Source of the DNA: Flavobacterium rakeshii
GTDB taxonomy: Bacteria > Bacteroidota > Bacteroidia > Flavobacteriales > Flavobacteriaceae
Assembly: GCF_009741375.1 (NCBI RefSeq)
Contig: NZ_WOWP01000011.1
Location: 62,001 to 126,000, forward strand
Direction: 5' to 3'
Length of the DNA: 64,000 bases
Part shown: in pieces, positions 62,048 to 64,000 of the stretch
How the letters are laid out: each line of letters opens with the position of its first letter
How positions within the stretch are numbered: the first letter of the stretch is position 1
Made by a program: the position numbers and the translations under genes
Notes under the pieces: model-generated
Told to the model about the DNA's origin: nothing
What the model saw: only the letters and a program-made list of their open reading frames with translations
The model's database searches: none

Positions 62048-63412
62048 TTAGTTTTGAGTAATTGGTATACCGAAATAGAATTCTAATATCTTAACTTTAA
62101 ATATATAATCGTACTTGGTTCTAAGCACTTCACTTTGTGCGTTAGCCGAAAGTGTTTGAGCCTGATTTAGGTCAAAAACATTAATAAGCCCCACTTCATA
62201 GCGTTCTTTAGCATAAACAAGCGCTTCTTTTCTGGCATCTGCCGCCGATACGGCTGCCTCATAAGCTTTTTGCGCTCCCTGTACATCTGTATAAGCAGTA
62301 TACACGTTACGCTGTAAATCCAGTTCTTCCCTTTCATAAGCCAGTTTGGAACGCTCTAAGGCTATTTTAGACTTTCTCACACTATTACGGGTAGAAAAAC
62401 CATTGAATATCGGCACACTTAACTGAAAACCGAAAGAATGCCCTTTATTATCCCAAAACTGATTCCAGAATGGCGGCGGTGTAATACTTACTACCTGTCC
62501 GTTTTCAAAAGAAGAATAATCAGCATAGGTAACCCTAGTGTTCAGATTATAAAATCCGGTAAGTGTAGGCTGGTATGCCGCACGCGCAATTTTCACATCT
62601 TGCTGAGCCACTTCAAGATTGGCCTGGGCTATTTTAATTTCTGTACGCAGTTCTCTTGCTTTATCATATACCTGCATAGGTGTATTTAGCATCACTTCAC
62701 TTTCACTTAAGTCATATTCCTCATCGGCTATATCAAATTTCCAAAACTCCTCCAGCTGTAACAGCTGTGCTAGGCTAAGTTTAGAAATAAGCAATTGGTT
62801 TTCTGACTGGATTACTTTTTGCCTGTCGGCCGCAACAGTTGCTTCAATATCTAAAAGATCACCTCTAGGCACCATACCTCCTTCAACAAGATCGGCAGTA
62901 CGGTTTTTCTGTTCCAAATCAACTTTTAGCTGTTCCTGCTGTACTTTTAAATTCTCTTTATTAAACAGTATTTCAAGAAATGCATTAGCCACATTGAGCG
63001 AAATATCTTCTTTCATTTTGACCAATTGATACTGGCTTGCCACCAACGCCATTTTTTGCCTGCGGTATTGCTTTTGGTTTAAAAGTCCTTTGTACAGGTC
63101 AATACTGGCACTCGCACCGGCATTGGTAAACTGGGTAGTTTGCTGTTCAAGGATACCGGTAATACTTTGGGTTAAACCTATGTTCCAAAAGTGACTGGCA
63201 TTAGCATTTACTCTTGGTAAAAAATTCCCTGATGCATCACTTTTATTTACAGCAGCTAACTGAACATCAAGTCCGGCTTCCCTTATAGATATGTTTTTTT
63301 CGAGGGCATAATTTACACACTCCTCCAGCGTCCATTTCTTTTCCTGAGAAAAGGAGACAAATGCCGAAAATGAAAAAAACAATAAAAAAGTTATTCGTAG
63401 GTTGGTTTTCAT
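62048..63412 (-). CDS. TolC-family outer-membrane efflux channel
   Basis: 454 residues with a signal peptide (about 1-22, ending FVSFSQ). Two OEP halves made of long coiled helices and barrel strands: WTLEECVNYALEKNISIREA, then KIALERSKLAYEREELDLQR and the last-half VYAKERYEVGLINVFDLNQA. It forms a trimeric channel across the outer membrane and periplasm. It starts the tolC-macA-tsaB run. A -7 promoter box (TACCTTTG) is 21 bases before the start. Confidence 0.94.
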   Translation of the reverse strand: MKTNLRITFLLFFSFSAFVSFSQEKKWTLEECVNYALEKNISIREAGLDVQLAAVNKSDASGNFLPRVNANASHFWNIGLTQSITGILEQQTTQFTNAGASASIDLYKGLLNQKQYRRQKMALVASQYQLVKMKEDISLNVANAFLEILFNKENLKVQQEQLKVDLEQKNRTADLVEGGMVPRGDLLDIEATVAADRQKVIQSENQLLISKLSLAQLLQLEEFWKFDIADEEYDLSESEVMLNTPMQVYDKARELRTEIKIAQANLEVAQQDVKIARAAYQPTLTGFYNLNTRVTYADYSSFENGQVVSITPPPFWNQFWDNKGHSFGFQLSVPIFNGFSTRNSVRKSKIALERSKLAYEREELDLQRNVYTAYTDVQGAQKAYEAAVSAADARKEALVYAKERYEVGLINVFDLNQAQTLSANAQSEVLRTKYDYIFKVKILEFYFGIPITQN

Positions 63413-63433
63413 AGCGTAAAAATACGGGTTTCA

Positions 63434-63441
63434 CAAAGGTA
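63434..63441 (-). promoter_or_regulatory. Bacteroidota -7 element for the TolC-type gene
   Basis: On the minus strand TACCTTTG (complement of CAAAGGTA) matches TAnnTTTG and lies 21 bases before the ATG. No clear -33 box. Confidence 0.6.
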
Positions 63442-63550
63442 TTTAATTTATTTAAAGTAAATACCCTTGTACTCTATACTTTTAGTCGACAAGATATGGT
63501 AAATGTTACAAATTAACCCTTACATTAGCTAAAAAAAAGCCGCACACTTA

Positions 63551-64000
63551 ATGAAAAAGTTACTCGTGTTTAGTCTGTTAGCTACCATACTTACAGCCTG
63601 CTCCACAACAAAACATATACAGGCACTAAAGCCCGAACCTTCAAAAAATACACCAACGGTTTATGAAACCACAACATCGTTTATAAACCTACCCGTTACC
63701 ATATCCCTGAGTGATATTGAAAGCCAGCTCAACAAATTTTTCACCGGACTTATTTATGAAGACAATAATATTAACGATGATGATATAGCCCTGAAAATAT
63801 GGAAAACCGCTCCCATAAAATTTACTGATGAAAACGGAAAACTAAAATCAACAGTACCTATAAAAATAAATGCTAAAGTAAGATATGCCACATCGGCATT
63901 AGGGATAAACATTCAGGATACACGGGAGTTTGACCTCAATGCCATTGTAACTATGGAAAGTAATATTGGGTTAACCAACTGGGAACTCAAAACCGTTACC
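63551..64000 (+). CDS. DUF4403-family lipoprotein, 5' part
   Basis: The gene starts at ATG 63551 and runs through the window end; 150 codons are visible. Lipoprotein signal with lipid Cys17 in LTAC. The following INLPVTISLSDIESQLNKFF and DDDIALKIWKTAPIKFTDEN, with GKLKSTVPIKINAKVRYATS, are marks of the DUF4403 family of Bacteroidota and Proteobacteria. The family has no proven function. It is divergent from the TolC-type gene with 138 bases between starts. Confidence 0.85.
   Translation, partial: MKKLLVFSLLATILTACSTTKHIQALKPEPSKNTPTVYETTTSFINLPVTISLSDIESQLNKFFTGLIYEDNNINDDDIALKIWKTAPIKFTDENGKLKSTVPIKINAKVRYATSALGINIQDTREFDLNAIVTMESNIGLTNWELKTVT

Noticed and set aside
1..64000. Mobile elements, CRISPR arrays, phage genes
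   Set aside because: No transposase, integrase, repeat-spacer pattern, terminal repeats or structural phage genes were seen; the base composition looks even.

Overview
The window is chromosomal DNA from a member of Bacteroidota, most likely family Flavobacteriaceae (Flavobacterium-like). The evidence is a PorT type IX secretion gene, a SusC/SusD pair with an ECF-sigma/FecR control unit, a mevalonate-pathway HMG-CoA reductase beside a GYDIA-type GHMP kinase, and many promoters of the Bacteroidota form TAnnTTTG. The DNA is AT-rich and densely coded. I saw no insertion sequence, prophage, CRISPR array or rRNA. The only RNA gene found is tRNA-Phe. Both ends cut genes: porT on the left and a DUF4403 lipoprotein on the right.

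Layout. 1-6 kb: porT end, a SpoU-type RNA methyltransferase, a TamL/BamA-type outer-membrane lipoprotein, fbaA and accD. 6-7.3 kb: an orphan MacB-type permease on the minus strand. 7.4-14.5 kb: purH, then the rod-shape operon mreB-mreC-mreD-pbp2-rodA, whose members mostly overlap by a few bases. 14.5-17.8 kb: an oligopeptide-type ABC permease and a Prc-type protease on the minus strand. 17.9-23 kb: surE, a small membrane protein, lpxB, an NlpC/P60 hydrolase and a ComEC-like protein. 23-29.7 kb (minus): two tandem secreted thioredoxins, two tandem POT peptide transporters and a dipeptidyl peptidase IV, a peptide-use block. 29.8-33.6 kb: HMG-CoA reductase, GHMP kinase, an AraC regulator and a VOC protein whose former lipoprotein leader is cut off by a stop codon. 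33.6-41.2 kb (minus): an envelope-biogenesis run read from coaX to the SurA/PpiD-like chaperone. 41.3 kb: tRNA-Phe. 41.5-46.2 kb: a basic small protein, an RRM protein, a DoxX membrane protein, an OprO/OprP-type porin and an acyl-CoA-dehydrogenase-like flavoprotein. 46.3-55.4 kb: ECF sigma factor, FecR, SusC, SusD, calcineurin-type phosphoesterase and glycerophosphodiesterase. 55.4-64 kb: a peroxiredoxin-like lipoprotein, a DUF255/YyaL protein, MscS, an unknown secreted protein, tsaB, a MacA-type adaptor, a TolC-type channel and the DUF4403 start.

How the genes work together. Much of the window serves the cell envelope: wall elongation, outer-membrane assembly, LPS export and lipid A. The most distinctive accessory locus is the sigma/FecR-SusCD-phosphoesterase-GDPD unit. 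I read it as a TonB-dependent system that imports or processes phosphodiesters such as glycerophosphodiesters; that reading is inference from the enzymes next to SusCD. A second finding is that AccD has lost all four zinc-ribbon cysteines. A third is the nonsense codon that separates the lipoprotein signal from the VOC domain.
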